DNA from: JAVVHE01 sp032249695
Lineage (GTDB): Bacteria > Pseudomonadota > Alphaproteobacteria > Sphingomonadales > Sphingomonadaceae
DNA: 64,000 bases
Direction of reading: 5' to 3'
Assembly: GCA_032249695.1 (NCBI GenBank)
Contig: JAVVHE010000015.1
Location: 1-64,000 of the forward strand
In this document: positions 1 to 8,117 of the stretch, piece after piece
Layout: every line of letters starts with the position of its first letter
How positions within the stretch are numbered: position 1 is the stretch's first letter
Made by a program: the position numbers and the translations under genes
Notes under the pieces: model-generated
What the model was told of the DNA's origin: nothing
What the model saw: the letters and a program-made list of their open reading frames with translations, nothing else
Databases searched by the model: none

Positions 1-55
1 CCGTGCCCTAAGCGCGGTCGCTGGGTTCGGCTGGTACGCGCCAGCGCGAGTTTGG

Positions 56-132
<77 letters not shown>

Positions 133-137
133 GATCA

Positions 138-169
138 CCCCCGGTGGCCCCGCGCCTCCGGGGGTTTTT
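138..169 (+). terminator. intrinsic terminator after the tRNA
   Basis: A 7-bp GC stem (CCCCCGG at 138-144 with CCGGGGG at 158-164) encloses a 13-nt loop and is followed directly by five T residues. It sits just after the tRNA and should end its transcript. Confidence 0.75.
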
Positions 170-411
170 GCGTTCGGCGCAAGGCGCCCGCTGCTGGGCA
201 GCCTGCCGGATCGCGCCGCCGCGGGCTGCTGGCCCGTGCACGCGGGCGACCCTCTACGCCGCGACCTACGACAAATCAGGCGCGCGCGGCTGGCCCGTGC
301 GCGCGGGCGACCCACCGGGGGCCGACGCTCCACCGCAGCCAATCGCGCCGGTGGCCCGCGCCCGACAGAAGCCCGCTGCAACCCCGCGGTTTCCAGGTCT
401 ATAGCGCCCGG

Positions 412-1068
412 GTGGCGATTGGAGCGATCCTGCTTGCCGCGGGTGCGTCGCGGCGTTTCGGGGCGGACAACAAGCTGCTCGCCGCGGTCGGCGGGCGGCC
501 GATGGTGGTCCGCGCGGCCGAGGCACTGCTGGGCGCCGGGCTGCCGGTGATCGCGGTGCTGGGGCACGAAGCCGGGCGCGTGCGCGCCGCGCTTGAGGAT
601 GCGCTGCGCGATCCGCCCAGTCTTCCCGCTAGCCACCCGCGCGACCCCCTGCCGATCCGCTTTGTGACAGCGGAAAGCTGGGCAGACGGCATGGGCGAGA
701 GCATCAGCGCGGGCGTGGCCGCGGTCCCGCCCGACTGGGAGGGAGCGCTGATCGCGCTCGGCGACATGCCGTTCGTCAGCAGCTCCGTTCTCAGGGCGAT
801 CGCACAAGCGGTCGTCGGACCGCACGCGGTCGGCGTTCCGGTGTGGCAAGGCCAGCGCGGCAACCCCGTCGCATTCGGCAGGGCATGGCTGCCGAGGCTA
901 CGCGCGCTGCGCGGCGACGCGGGCGCGCGGCGGCTGATCGCGGACGCGGCGGTGACGCTCGTCGCTGCCGAGCCGGGGGTGCTGCACGACTTCGATACGC
1001 GCGATGCGCTGTCGAAGCTGGCTCCGCACCGGGCGTCCGCGCGCGAGCGTCCGCTCGGCACAAAGTGA
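412..1068 (+). CDS. MobA-like NTP transferase (MocA-type nucleotidyltransferase)
   Basis: A 218-residue protein starting at GTG. Its N-terminus has the nucleotide-binding loop of the MobA/GT-A fold (LLAAGASRRFGADNK, about residues 6-20), and a LGDMPF motif near residue 122 is the usual metal-binding Asp region of MobA/MocA proteins. These enzymes transfer CMP or GMP to molybdopterin, or act on related sugar-phosphate substrates. Length fits MocA-type molybdenum cofactor cytidylyltransferases (about 200 residues). No molybdoenzyme or xdh genes lie nearby, so the exact substrate is not supported by context. It is followed by the SOS cassette about 250 bp downstream, with no sign of co-transcription. 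Confidence 0.8.
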   Translation: MAIGAILLAAGASRRFGADNKLLAAVGGRPMVVRAAEALLGAGLPVIAVLGHEAGRVRAALEDALRDPPSLPASHPRDPLPIRFVTAESWADGMGESISAGVAAVPPDWEGALIALGDMPFVSSSVLRAIAQAVVGPHAVGVPVWQGQRGNPVAFGRAWLPRLRALRGDAGARRLIADAAVTLVAAEPGVLHDFDTRDALSKLAPHRASARERPLGTK

Positions 1069-1267
1069 CCCCGCCCTCCAGGCGCGGCGCGGGAAATCCG
1101 GGTGAGCGCAGGACCGCGCGGACTCCTCGGCGTTTGTATTTCCACGCCCCCAACCCTCGGCTTCGACACGTCGCAGCTTTGCTGCGAGCAAACGAGCGCG
1201 CAGCGTCCAGATTCAACCTCCCGCCCCCACCCTGCCGCACGACGGTTGACTCATCCGCTCCGGATGA

Positions 1268-1282
1268 GAACATTTAGCGAAC
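1268..1282 (+). promoter_or_regulatory. LexA (SOS) box upstream of imuA
   Basis: The sequence GAACATTTAGCGAAC is an exact GAAC-N7-GAAC direct repeat, the complement of the alphaproteobacterial LexA box GTTC-N7-GTTC. It lies 34 bp before the imuA start. A TTGACT hexamer at 1246-1251 with a 17-nt spacer places a -10 region at about 1269-1274, inside the box, so a bound repressor would block RNA polymerase. The -10 match itself is poor. Confidence 0.8.
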
Positions 1283-1316
1283 ACGCGCCCCGAGTCGCGC
1301 GTTCATACGGACACTC

Positions 1317-2042
1317 ATGCCGCCTTTGAACCTGATCGCCGATCTGCGCGCGCGAGTCGCTGCGCTTGAAAGCCCGTCCGCCCGCGGCGGCTGCGGCGTG
1401 CTGCCGTTCGGCGTGCCCGTGCTCGATCGCGCGCTTCCCGATGGCGGCCTGCGGCTGGGCGCCACGCATGAAATCCGGGAGGGCGGGCCCGGAGCCGCGC
1501 AGGCGCACGCCGCCGCAGCAACGCTGTTCGCAGCCGCGGCCGCCGCGCGGACCGACAAGCCCGTGCTGTGGGTCACACCCGCGCGCGACCTGTTCGCTCC
1601 GGGGCTGGCGGGCGTGGGCCTGCATCCCGATCGGCTGATCGTCGTCGAGGCGCGCAGCGCCACGGGCGTGCTGGGGCTGATCGAGGAAGGGCTGCGCTGC
1701 CCGGCGCTGGGGACGGTGGTGGGCGAGGCGCGCAGCGTCAGCCTAGCCCAGTCCCGGCGGCTGCAGCTCGCGGCCGAGGCGAGCGGGGTGATGGCGCTGA
1801 TGCTGCTCCGCTGGTCGGCCGCCGACGCTCCGTCAGCCGCGCAGACGCGCTGGCGCGTGGCGTGCGTGCAGTCGGCGCCGCTGGGGATGCCGGGCGTGGG
1901 CCGCGCGCGCTGGCAGGTGGAGCTGCTGCGCTGCCGGGGGACCGAGGGGGCGATGTTCACGATGGAGGCTGCCGATGCGCAGGGTCATCTCGCTCTGGCT
2001 CCCGACCTTGTCGACCGACCGCTGGCGCGCCGCGCGGCGTGA
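1317..2042 (+). CDS. imuA: ImuA, SOS mutasome accessory protein
   Basis: A 241-residue RecA/SulA-related protein, first gene of the imuA-imuB-dnaE2 (imuABC) cassette for damage-induced mutagenesis. The opening half has the family pattern 'LPFGVPVLDRALPDGGL' (residues 22-40) followed by a GATHEI motif, matching the region of the RecA fold before the degenerate Walker A. Start ATG at 1317 lies just after the LexA box. imuB begins inside the last 68 nt of this gene in another frame, suggesting translational coupling. In Caulobacter and Mycobacterium homologous systems this protein (or its ImuA' analogue) supports the ImuB-DnaE2 complex; its biochemical role is not fully settled. Confidence 0.88.
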   Translation: MPPLNLIADLRARVAALESPSARGGCGVLPFGVPVLDRALPDGGLRLGATHEIREGGPGAAQAHAAAATLFAAAAAARTDKPVLWVTPARDLFAPGLAGVGLHPDRLIVVEARSATGVLGLIEEGLRCPALGTVVGEARSVSLAQSRRLQLAAEASGVMALMLLRWSAADAPSAAQTRWRVACVQSAPLGMPGVGRARWQVELLRCRGTEGAMFTMEAADAQGHLALAPDLVDRPLARRAA

Positions 2043-4329
2043 GTGCGAAGGCGGACTGCCCTCTCCCGGGTTCGCTGACGCTCACCAACGCTCTGCCGCC
2101 TGCTGGAGAGGGTCAGGAGCGCATTGCCAGGGAGAGGGGACAGCGCACGGCCCCGGCCGCAAGCCAGACCGCCACGACGAGCATGACGCGATCGAACTCC
2201 CCAACCCGTTCGCGCTATCGAAAGCGTGCGAGCTGGACCGCGCCGACGCGAGCTGGAGCAACCCTCCCGCGCCGCGGGTGGAGGGGGACCGGCGGAACGG
2301 CGGGGGATGGACCTCGTCAATCCAACCCGCCACCGATCGCGGCGCTGTCTGGCGCTCGCCAAAACACCGCGAGGTCCCCCGCCCCGAATGGCGTCCGCAG
2401 GGGCGGCGCGATCCGTTGCAGCCGCAGCGCCCGGGCATCGGCGGCTGGGACGCGCGCGTCGAAGCCGCTGCGGATGACCCGCGCGCGAAGCGCGGCTGGG
2501 CAGACGATCAGGACGCGGCTGACCGGAGGCAGCGCACGCCCGCGCAGACGCAGGCAATGGACCGGCCGCGCGTGCTGGCGGCCAAGGCCGATCACCACAA
2601 ACACCAAGAGAACGCCCACCTGATCGAGCGTCCGCGCTCCCCCGTCTCGCGCACGCCCGATCGGCTGAACGCGCTCGCTTCTCCCCGGAACGGGGAGGGG
2701 GACCGTGCGAAGCATGGTGGAGGGGGCGATGCGGCGCAGCCGGCGCGGTTGCCCCAGTGCAGCCACGCTGCCGCTTCGCGCCCGCGTCCACTCCACCGGC
2801 CAGCGGCGGATCCTTCCCGTTCCGGGGAGGCTCTGCCGCTCGCGCTTGCGCATAAAGTCGGCTCGCGCAGGCTGGTTGCGGCGGCTTGTGCCCGCGCACG
2901 GGCGGCGGGGGTGCAGCCGGGTCTGACGGTCGCGCAGGCGTTGCTGCTTGTCCCTGATCTGCACGTTGCCGAAGCCGAACCCGAGCGCGACGCAGCCGAA
3001 CTCGCGCGGCTGGCGCGCTGGGCGGCGCGGCATGTGTCGCCGCTCGTCGGCCTCAACCCGCCCGACGGACTGTTCATTGACGCGACCGGCCTTGCGCATC
3101 TGTGGGGCGATGAGACTGCGCTGATCGACCGTCTGGTGCAGGCGATGGCCGGGAGAGGCTATGCCGCGCGCGCAGCGATCGCCGATACGCCCGGCGCCGC
3201 GTGGGGCTGGGCGCGCTTCGGCCCCGGCGGCGTGCTGCCGCCCGGCGCGCAGGAGCAGGCGTTCGGGCACCTGCCGCTCGATGCGCTGCGCCTCGCGCCT
3301 GAAACGGCCGATGCGCTCGCAGCGGTGGGGATCGACAGCGTCGGCGAGCTTGCCGCGTTGCCGCGCGCTCCGGCGGTCAAGCGCTTTGGTCCGCAGCCCT
3401 TCGCGCGGCTGGATGATGCTCTCGGCCGCACGCTCGAGCCGATCCAGCCGATCCGCTGCCCACGCGTGCTTGAAGCGACACTCGCCTGCCCCGAACCCCT
3501 GATGACCGCCGAGCCGCTGGCCGAAGCCACGCACCGGCTTCTGGCGGACCTCACCGCGCGGCTGGCGGCGGGCGGCCTGGGTGCGCGGCTGCTGCGGCTG
3601 GCCTTCACGCGCGTCGACGGCGCGGTGCAGGCCGTCGCGCTCGGCACCGCGCGGCCCACCCGCGATGCGGCGCACCTCGCGCGGTTGCTGCTCCCCAGGC
3701 TGGAGACCGTCGATCCGGGCTTCGGAATCGAAGCGGCGCGGCTGACCGCGTTGCGCGTCGAGCCTCTGGCACCGCAGCAGCTCGGCGGTGACGCCGCGGC
3801 CGAGGAGGGGCTGGCCGAGCTGGTCGACCGGCTGACCAACAACGCTCAGTCTGTGCGCGTCGCGATGCCCGCGCCGTGCGAGAGCGACATGCCCGAGCGG
3901 AGCGTTGGTTGGTATCCTGCCCTTTCCCTGTCGCTTCGCGGCTGTCCCTCTCCCGCAAGCGGGAGAGGGCGGCCGAGCAGCAGGCGAGGCCGGGAGAGGG
4001 CGATGGCCGCCACTAGCTGGCCAGCCTCGCTTCCGCGCCCGCCGCGCCTGATCCACCCGCCCGAGGCGGTCGACGCGATCGCGATGCTGCCCGATCACCC
4101 GCCGGTGCGCTTCACCTGGCGCGGCTGCCTGCACCGCGTGGTGCGCGCCGACGGGCCGGAGCGGCTGTACGGCGAATGGTGGCGCGTCGCCGCTGAGACG
4201 GGCGCGGTCCGCGATTACTTCCAGGTCGAAACGCACGATGGCCGCCGCTTCTGGCTGTTCCGCTCGGGCGACGGCGAAGATCCAGCGACCGGCACGATGG
4301 AGTGGTGGTGCCACGGGGTGTTCGGGTGA
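1975..4329 (+). CDS. imuB: ImuB, Y-family polymerase-like protein with a large N-terminal insertion
   Basis: 784 residues; family members are usually around 500. The canonical N-terminus (RRVISLWLPTLSTDRWRA) occupies residues 2-20, then about 260 residues of Arg/Pro/Gly-rich sequence unlike the family intervene, and ImuB sequence resumes near residue 288-297 (HKVGSRRLVAAA) with the palm and little-finger regions (GLNPPDGLFIDATGLAHLWG, IADTPGAAWGWARFG). A smaller insertion of about 28 residues (nucleotides 3920-4002) precedes the C-terminal part (HPPEAVDAIA, PERLYGEWWR). ImuB lacks catalytic acidic residues and works as a hub linking the beta clamp and DnaE2, which may make insertions tolerable. 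The frame stays open throughout. A later start would lose the conserved first strand, so the 1975 ATG is preferred. Confidence 0.82.
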   Translation: MRRVISLWLPTLSTDRWRAARRECEGGLPSPGFADAHQRSAACWRGSGAHCQGEGTAHGPGRKPDRHDEHDAIELPNPFALSKACELDRADASWSNPPAPRVEGDRRNGGGWTSSIQPATDRGAVWRSPKHREVPRPEWRPQGRRDPLQPQRPGIGGWDARVEAAADDPRAKRGWADDQDAADRRQRTPAQTQAMDRPRVLAAKADHHKHQENAHLIERPRSPVSRTPDRLNALASPRNGEGDRAKHGGGGDAAQPARLPQCSHAAASRPRPLHRPAADPSRSGEALPLALAHKVGSRRLVAAACARARAAGVQPGLTVAQALLLVPDLHVAEAEPERDAAELARLARWAARHVSPLVGLNPPDGLFIDATGLAHLWGDETALIDRLVQAMAGRGYAARAAIADTPGAAWGWARFGPGGVLPPGAQEQAFGHLPLDALRLAPETADALAAVGIDSVGELAALPRAPAVKRFGPQPFARLDDALGRTLEPIQPIRCPRVLEATLACPEPLMTAEPLAEATHRLLADLTARLAAGGLGARLLRLAFTRVDGAVQAVALGTARPTRDAAHLARLLLPRLETVDPGFGIEAARLTALRVEPLAPQQLGGDAAAEEGLAELVDRLTNNAQSVRVAMPAPCESDMPERSVGWYPALSLSLRGCPSPASGRGRPSSRRGRERAMAATSWPASLPRPPRLIHPPEAVDAIAMLPDHPPVRFTWRGCLHRVVRADGPERLYGEWWRVAAETGAVRDYFQVETHDGRRFWLFRSGDGEDPATGTMEWWCHGVFG
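2047..2835 (+). repeat. palindrome-rich insertion inside imuB
   Basis: About 790 bp separating the first 24 ImuB codons from the rest of the gene. It is a mosaic of GC-rich palindromes: a CTCTCCC...GGAGAGGG unit near its start (about 2060-2140), a CCCTCCC...GGTGGAGGGGG unit at 2262-2287, a two-hairpin unit at 2681-2726, and CCTTCCCGTTCCGGGGAGG at 2812-2830. The rest has no recognisable coding signal in any frame. The frame of imuB is maintained. Confidence 0.65.
2681..2726 (+). repeat. two-hairpin palindromic element (type A) within imuB
   Basis: Hairpin one is CTCCCCG-GAA-CGGGGAG (2681-2697); hairpin two is ACCGTGC-GAA-GCATGGT, followed by GGAGGGGG. The unit closely matches the one in dnaE2 at 4824-4870, but the translated frame differs: here it reads as SPRNGEGDRAKHGGGG. 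Confidence 0.75.
3946..3969. repeat. perfect 11-bp inverted repeat (type B) within imuB
   Basis: CCCTCTCCCGC and GCGGGAGAGGG are separated by only AA. The element lies in a segment (about 3920-4002) that adds residues not expected in ImuB, ahead of the conserved C-terminal part. Confidence 0.8.
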
Positions 4330-4342
4330 CGCTCAGGAACTG

Positions 4343-4400
4343 CCCTCTCCGGGCTTCGCTCCGCTCAGCCACCCTCGCGCCCTGGGGGAGGGGGAGAGGG
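4343..4400. repeat. CCCTCTCC/GGAGAGGG element at the imuB-dnaE2 junction
   Basis: An 8-bp inverted pair (CCCTCTCC at 4343-4350, GGAGAGGG at 4393-4400) encloses GC-rich sequence. It starts 14 bp after the imuB stop and fills much of the gap before the likely dnaE2 start. Purine-rich sequence just past it (4421-4431) could serve as the dnaE2 ribosome-binding site. Confidence 0.65.
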
Positions 4401-4432
4401 ACAGGCCGCGTCACCTGCCGGGGGGAGGGGAG

Positions 4433-7400
4433 GTGACCCCTTACGAAGCCGAGCTTCAGGTCACATCGCATTTCTCGTTCCTACGCGGTGCGTCGTCGGC
4501 CGAGGAGCTGTTCGCGGCCGCCGCGGTGCTGGGGTTGCCCGCGCTGGGAGTTGCCGATCGGGGCTCGGTCGCGGGGATCGTGCGCTGCTGGGAGGCGGCC
4601 AAGACCACCGGCGTCCGCCTGATCGCTGGCGCGCGGGTAGACTTGCAGGGCGGCCCGCCGCTGCTGCTCTACCCCACCGACCGCGCCGCCTGGTCGCGCC
4701 TCACGCGGCTGCTGAGCGTGGGCAAGACGCGTGCGGGGAAGGGCGGGTGCGAGCTGGGGTGGGACGACATCGGAGCGTGGAACGAGGGGCTGATCGCGGT
4801 TGTGGTGAGCGAGTTTGGACGATCCTCCCCGGAAGGGGGAGGGGAACCGTCCGAAGGACGGTGGAGGGGGAGCGCTGCCCCTTCCCGTTCCGGGAAGGAT
4901 CTCAACACCCTGCGCGACATCTTCAGTGACCGTGCCTATGCCGCGCTGACGCTCCACCGCCGCCCGCGCGACCGGGAGCGGCTTGCCCGGCTCGATGCCG
5001 CTGCGCGCGCGGCGGGGGTGCGGCCGGTGGCGACGGGCGATGTGCTCTACCACTCGCCCGACCGGCGGATGCTGCAGGACGTGATGACCTGCATCCGCGA
5101 AGGCTGCACGATCGACGAGCTGGGCTTTTGTCGAGAGCGCACCGCCGATCGTCACCTCATCGCGGCCCACGAGATGGAACGCCGCTTCGCATGGGCGCCA
5201 CACGCGCTGGCAGCGACTGGCGAGATCGCAGCGCGTGTGCAGTTCGATCTCGGTCATCTACAATATCAGTATCCGGAGGAGCGGGAGGCGGGCCTGTCCG
5301 CGCAGGAGACGCTCGAGCGGCTGACGTGGGAGGGCGCCGAGTGGCGCTATAAGGGCGAGGTGCCCGCGGATGTCACCGCCCAGCTGCGCCACGAACTGAA
5401 GCTGATCGCCGAGCTCGACTACGCGCCCTATTTCCTGACGGTCCACAATATCGTCCGCTTCGCGCGCAGTCGGAACATCCTCTGCCAGGGCCGCGGCTCA
5501 GCCGCCAATTCGGCCGTGTGCTATGTGCTCGCCATCACGTCGATCGACCCGGTCCGCAGCGGCCTTTTGTTCGAGCGCTTCGTCAGCAACGCCCGCCGCG
5601 AGCCGCCCGACATCGACGTCGATTTCGAGCACGAGCGGCGCGAGGAGGTGATCCAGTGGATCTACGACACCTATGGCCGCGACCAGGCCGCGCTCACCTC
5701 GACGGTCATCCGCTACCGCGCGCGCGGTGCGGTGCGCGAGGTGGGGAAGGTGCTAGGCTTGTCCGAAGACGTGACCGGCGCGCTCGCAGGGCAGGTGTGG
5801 GGCTGGTCGACCGAGGGAGTTGCCGAACGCCATGCGGCGGACCTCAATTTGAACATTGCTGACCGCCGCCTGCAGCTGACGCTCGATCTCGCGCGCCAGC
5901 TGATCGGCACGCCCAGGCATCTCAGCCAGCATCCAGGCGGCTTCGTGCTGACGCACGACCGGCTTGACGAACTGGTTCCGATCGAACCCGCCTCGATGCC
6001 CGACCGGCAGGTGATCGAGTGGGACAAGGACGATATCGACGCGCTCCGTTTCATGAAGGTCGACGTGCTGGGACTGGGGATGCTCGGCTGCATGCGGCGG
6101 GCGTTCAACCTGCTGGAGGAGCATAAGCCCGAGGTTCACGAGGAGGTGTTCGACCTCGCGACCGTGCCGCCCGAGGACCCGCGCACCTTCGCGATGATCC
6201 AGAAGGCCGACACGCTGGGCACCTTCCAGATCGAAAGCCGCGCGCAGATGTCGATGCTGCCGCGCCTGAAGCCCAGCCGCTTCTACGACCTGGTGATAGA
6301 GGTCGCGATCGTCCGCCCGGGCCCGATCCAGGGCGACATGGTGCACCCCTATCTCCGCCGCCGCGAAGGGAAGGAGCCGGTGGAATATCCCACGCCGCAG
6401 CTGAAGGCGGTGCTGGAAAAGACGCTGGGCGTGCCGCTGTTCCAAGAGCAGGCGATGCAGGTGGCGATTGTCGCGGCCGGCTTCACGCCCACCGAGGCCG
6501 ACCAGCTGCGGCGCAGTATGGCAACCTTCAAGCTGACCGGCGGGGTCAGCCGGTTCCATGACAAGCTGGTGAACGGGATGGTCGCGAACGGCTACTCCGC
6601 CGAGTTCGCCGCCAAGACCTTCAGGCAGATCGAGGGGTTCGGCAGCTACGGCTTCCCCGAAAGCCACGCCGCCAGCTTCGCGCTGATCGCCTACGCGTCC
6701 TCGTGGATGAAATGCTGGCATCCGGACGTGTTCTGCTGCGCGCTGCTCAATGCCCAGCCGATGGGCTTCTACGCGCCAGCGCAGATCGTCCGCGACGCGG
6801 TGGAGCATGGGGTTGAGGTGCGCGCGATCGATGTGAACGAAAGCGCGTGGGATTCGACGCTGGAGCGCATTCCCCCTCGCCGCCCTTCGGGCCAGCCTCG
6901 CCCGCTGACGCGAGAGGGACAGGCGCGTCAGCACCGCGCAGAGGGCAGGACGCGCGCGCACCCCATCACCGCCCCGCCCACCCACGCTGTCCGCATGGGC
7001 CTGCGCACCGCCAAGGGCCTGAGCGAGGCGCACGCCGCCGCGATCCTCGCCGCGCGCGAGCACGGCCCGTTCACCTGCATCGAAACGCTGTGGCGTCGCG
7101 CGCGCGTGCCGCCGCACGCACTCGAGCGCATCGCCGAGGCGGACGGGTTCGGCTCACTCGGGCTCTCCCGCCGCGATGCGCTGTGGGCCGTGCGCGCGCT
7201 CCGCGACGAGCCGCTGCCGCTGTTCGCCGCCGCCGACCGCGCGCGCGGCGTTGCTCCCGAAGCCCAGGAAACTCCCGTCAGGTTGAAGCCGATGACCGAG
7301 GGCGCCGAGGTCGTCGCCGACTACCGGTCCAAGGGCCTGACGCTGCGCGCGCACCCGGTCAGCTTCCTGCGAGCAACGCTGGCGCGCGATCGCATGGTCC

Positions 7401-7924
7401 CCTGCGCGGCGCTGGCCAGTATCGGCAATGGCCGCCCGGTGCGCCTGGCGGGGATCGTACTTGTCCGCCAGAAACCCGGATCGGCCAAGGGCGTCATGTT
7501 CGTGACGATCGAGGACGAGACGGGCATCGCCAATCTCGTCGTCTTGCCCTCGCTGTTCGAACAGCAGCGCCGCTTGATCCTGTCCGCGACGATGCTCGGC
7601 GTGGTCGGCCGCGTGCAGCGCGACGGCGAGGTCATCCACGTCGTCGTCCAGCGCTTGATCGACTACGTCGGCTTGCTGCGCGGCGTCGGCGGCCGTGACG
7701 CTCTGCCGGTTCTGACCGGCCCCGGCGACGCCCCCACGCGCGGCGGCTTCGACGCGCGCACCGACGGCCTGCCGGTGCCCTCCGCGCGCGGCGACGAGGC
7801 CAAGGGCGGCGGCGGCCCCGACCCGCGCGACAAGCCCGCCGTTCGCCCGCGCGACATCTATCACCCACCGTTTCGCCACGGTCCGCGGGCGGAGATCGAC
7901 CCCAAGACGCGGGATTTCCGGTAA
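4433..7924 (+). CDS. dnaE2: DnaE2 (ImuC), error-prone DNA polymerase III alpha subunit
   Basis: A C-family polymerase of the SOS mutasome, 1163 residues from the GTG at 4433. That start is chosen because the family N-terminus (YEAELQVTSHFSFLRGAS) begins there, although the frame is open further upstream. A PHP domain covers roughly residues 1-280. The polymerase core follows, with GRGSAANSAVCY near 352 and catalytic Asp393/Asp395 in PPDIDVDF; a C-terminal OB fold ends in the family-typical KTRDF. DnaE2 lacks the tau-binding tail of DnaE1. Two in-frame insertions carry palindromic elements: residues about 128-158 within the PHP domain and about 812-852 after the NESAWDSTLE motif. These make the protein longer than usual. 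It probably shares the LexA-controlled transcript of imuA and imuB. Confidence 0.92.
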   Translation: MTPYEAELQVTSHFSFLRGASSAEELFAAAAVLGLPALGVADRGSVAGIVRCWEAAKTTGVRLIAGARVDLQGGPPLLLYPTDRAAWSRLTRLLSVGKTRAGKGGCELGWDDIGAWNEGLIAVVVSEFGRSSPEGGGEPSEGRWRGSAAPSRSGKDLNTLRDIFSDRAYAALTLHRRPRDRERLARLDAAARAAGVRPVATGDVLYHSPDRRMLQDVMTCIREGCTIDELGFCRERTADRHLIAAHEMERRFAWAPHALAATGEIAARVQFDLGHLQYQYPEEREAGLSAQETLERLTWEGAEWRYKGEVPADVTAQLRHELKLIAELDYAPYFLTVHNIVRFARSRNILCQGRGSAANSAVCYVLAITSIDPVRSGLLFERFVSNARREPPDIDVDFEHERREEVIQWIYDTYGRDQAALTSTVIRYRARGAVREVGKVLGLSEDVTGALAGQVWGWSTEGVAERHAADLNLNIADRRLQLTLDLARQLIGTPRHLSQHPGGFVLTHDRLDELVPIEPASMPDRQVIEWDKDDIDALRFMKVDVLGLGMLGCMRRAFNLLEEHKPEVHEEVFDLATVPPEDPRTFAMIQKADTLGTFQIESRAQMSMLPRLKPSRFYDLVIEVAIVRPGPIQGDMVHPYLRRREGKEPVEYPTPQLKAVLEKTLGVPLFQEQAMQVAIVAAGFTPTEADQLRRSMATFKLTGGVSRFHDKLVNGMVANGYSAEFAAKTFRQIEGFGSYGFPESHAASFALIAYASSWMKCWHPDVFCCALLNAQPMGFYAPAQIVRDAVEHGVEVRAIDVNESAWDSTLERIPPRRPSGQPRPLTREGQARQHRAEGRTRAHPITAPPTHAVRMGLRTAKGLSEAHAAAILAAREHGPFTCIETLWRRARVPPHALERIAEADGFGSLGLSRRDALWAVRALRDEPLPLFAAADRARGVAPEAQETPVRLKPMTEGAEVVADYRSKGLTLRAHPVSFLRATLARDRMVPCAALASIGNGRPVRLAGIVLVRQKPGSAKGVMFVTIEDETGIANLVVLPSLFEQQRRLILSATMLGVVGRVQRDGEVIHVVVQRLIDYVGLLRGVGGRDALPVLTGPGDAPTRGGFDARTDGLPVPSARGDEAKGGGGPDPRDKPAVRPRDIYHPPFRHGPRAEIDPKTRDFR
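4824..4898 (+). repeat. type A palindromic element within dnaE2 (PHP region)
   Basis: Contains CCTCCCC-GGAA-GGGGGAGG, a perfect 7-bp hairpin ACCGTCC-GAA-GGACGGT (4846-4862), GGAGGGGG, and a terminal hairpin CCTTCCCG-TTC-CGGGAAGG (4880-4898). The same modules occur in imuB at 2681-2726 and 2812-2830. The encoded residues (SSPEGGGEPSEGRWRG) are read one frame away from the imuB copy. Confidence 0.8.
6873..6924. repeat. palindromic element within dnaE2 (C-terminal region)
   Basis: CCCTCGC (6875-6881) pairs with GCGAGAGGG (6911-6919), with an inner GCCC-TTC-GGGC hairpin. It falls in a stretch that adds about 40 residues not expected in DnaE2 between STLE and RMGLRTAKGL. Confidence 0.6.
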
Positions 7925-7944
7925 GCTCCACGGGCGCTCAAGTC

Positions 7945-7966
7945 GGCCCGGACTTGATCCGGGGCC
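7945..7966. repeat. CCCGGA-TCCGGG palindrome after dnaE2
   Basis: GGCCCGGA and TCCGGGGCC flank CTTGA, about 20 bp after the dnaE2 stop. Related palindromes lie at 20171-20193 and 20248-20265. There is no T-run, so it is an intergenic repeat rather than a clear terminator. The remaining sequence up to 8117 holds nothing else recognised. Confidence 0.55.
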
Positions 7967-8117
7967 GGGCCGGCTCAGACCCAGCATGGGCGCGCCACCC
8001 GCAGAGCAGTGGCAAGACGCCCCGGCGCTGACACGTCCGGGCCGGCATTGTCCGCATCACCGTCTTCGTGGACGCGCTGCCCTTAGCGTGATCCCCCGCC
8101 CCGCGCTGGTGAGGATC

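Noticed and set aside
231..313. Direct repeat of a 22-bp GC-rich sequence (231-252 and 292-313, one mismatch)
   Set aside because: Only two copies and no associated gene or structure. It could be chance duplication in GC-rich spacer.
2317..4314. Long open frame on the minus strand opposite imuB (about 665 codons)
   Set aside because: It is antisense to well-supported ImuB sequence, has shadow composition (Arg/Ala/Gly-rich, no motifs), and long antisense frames are expected at this GC content.
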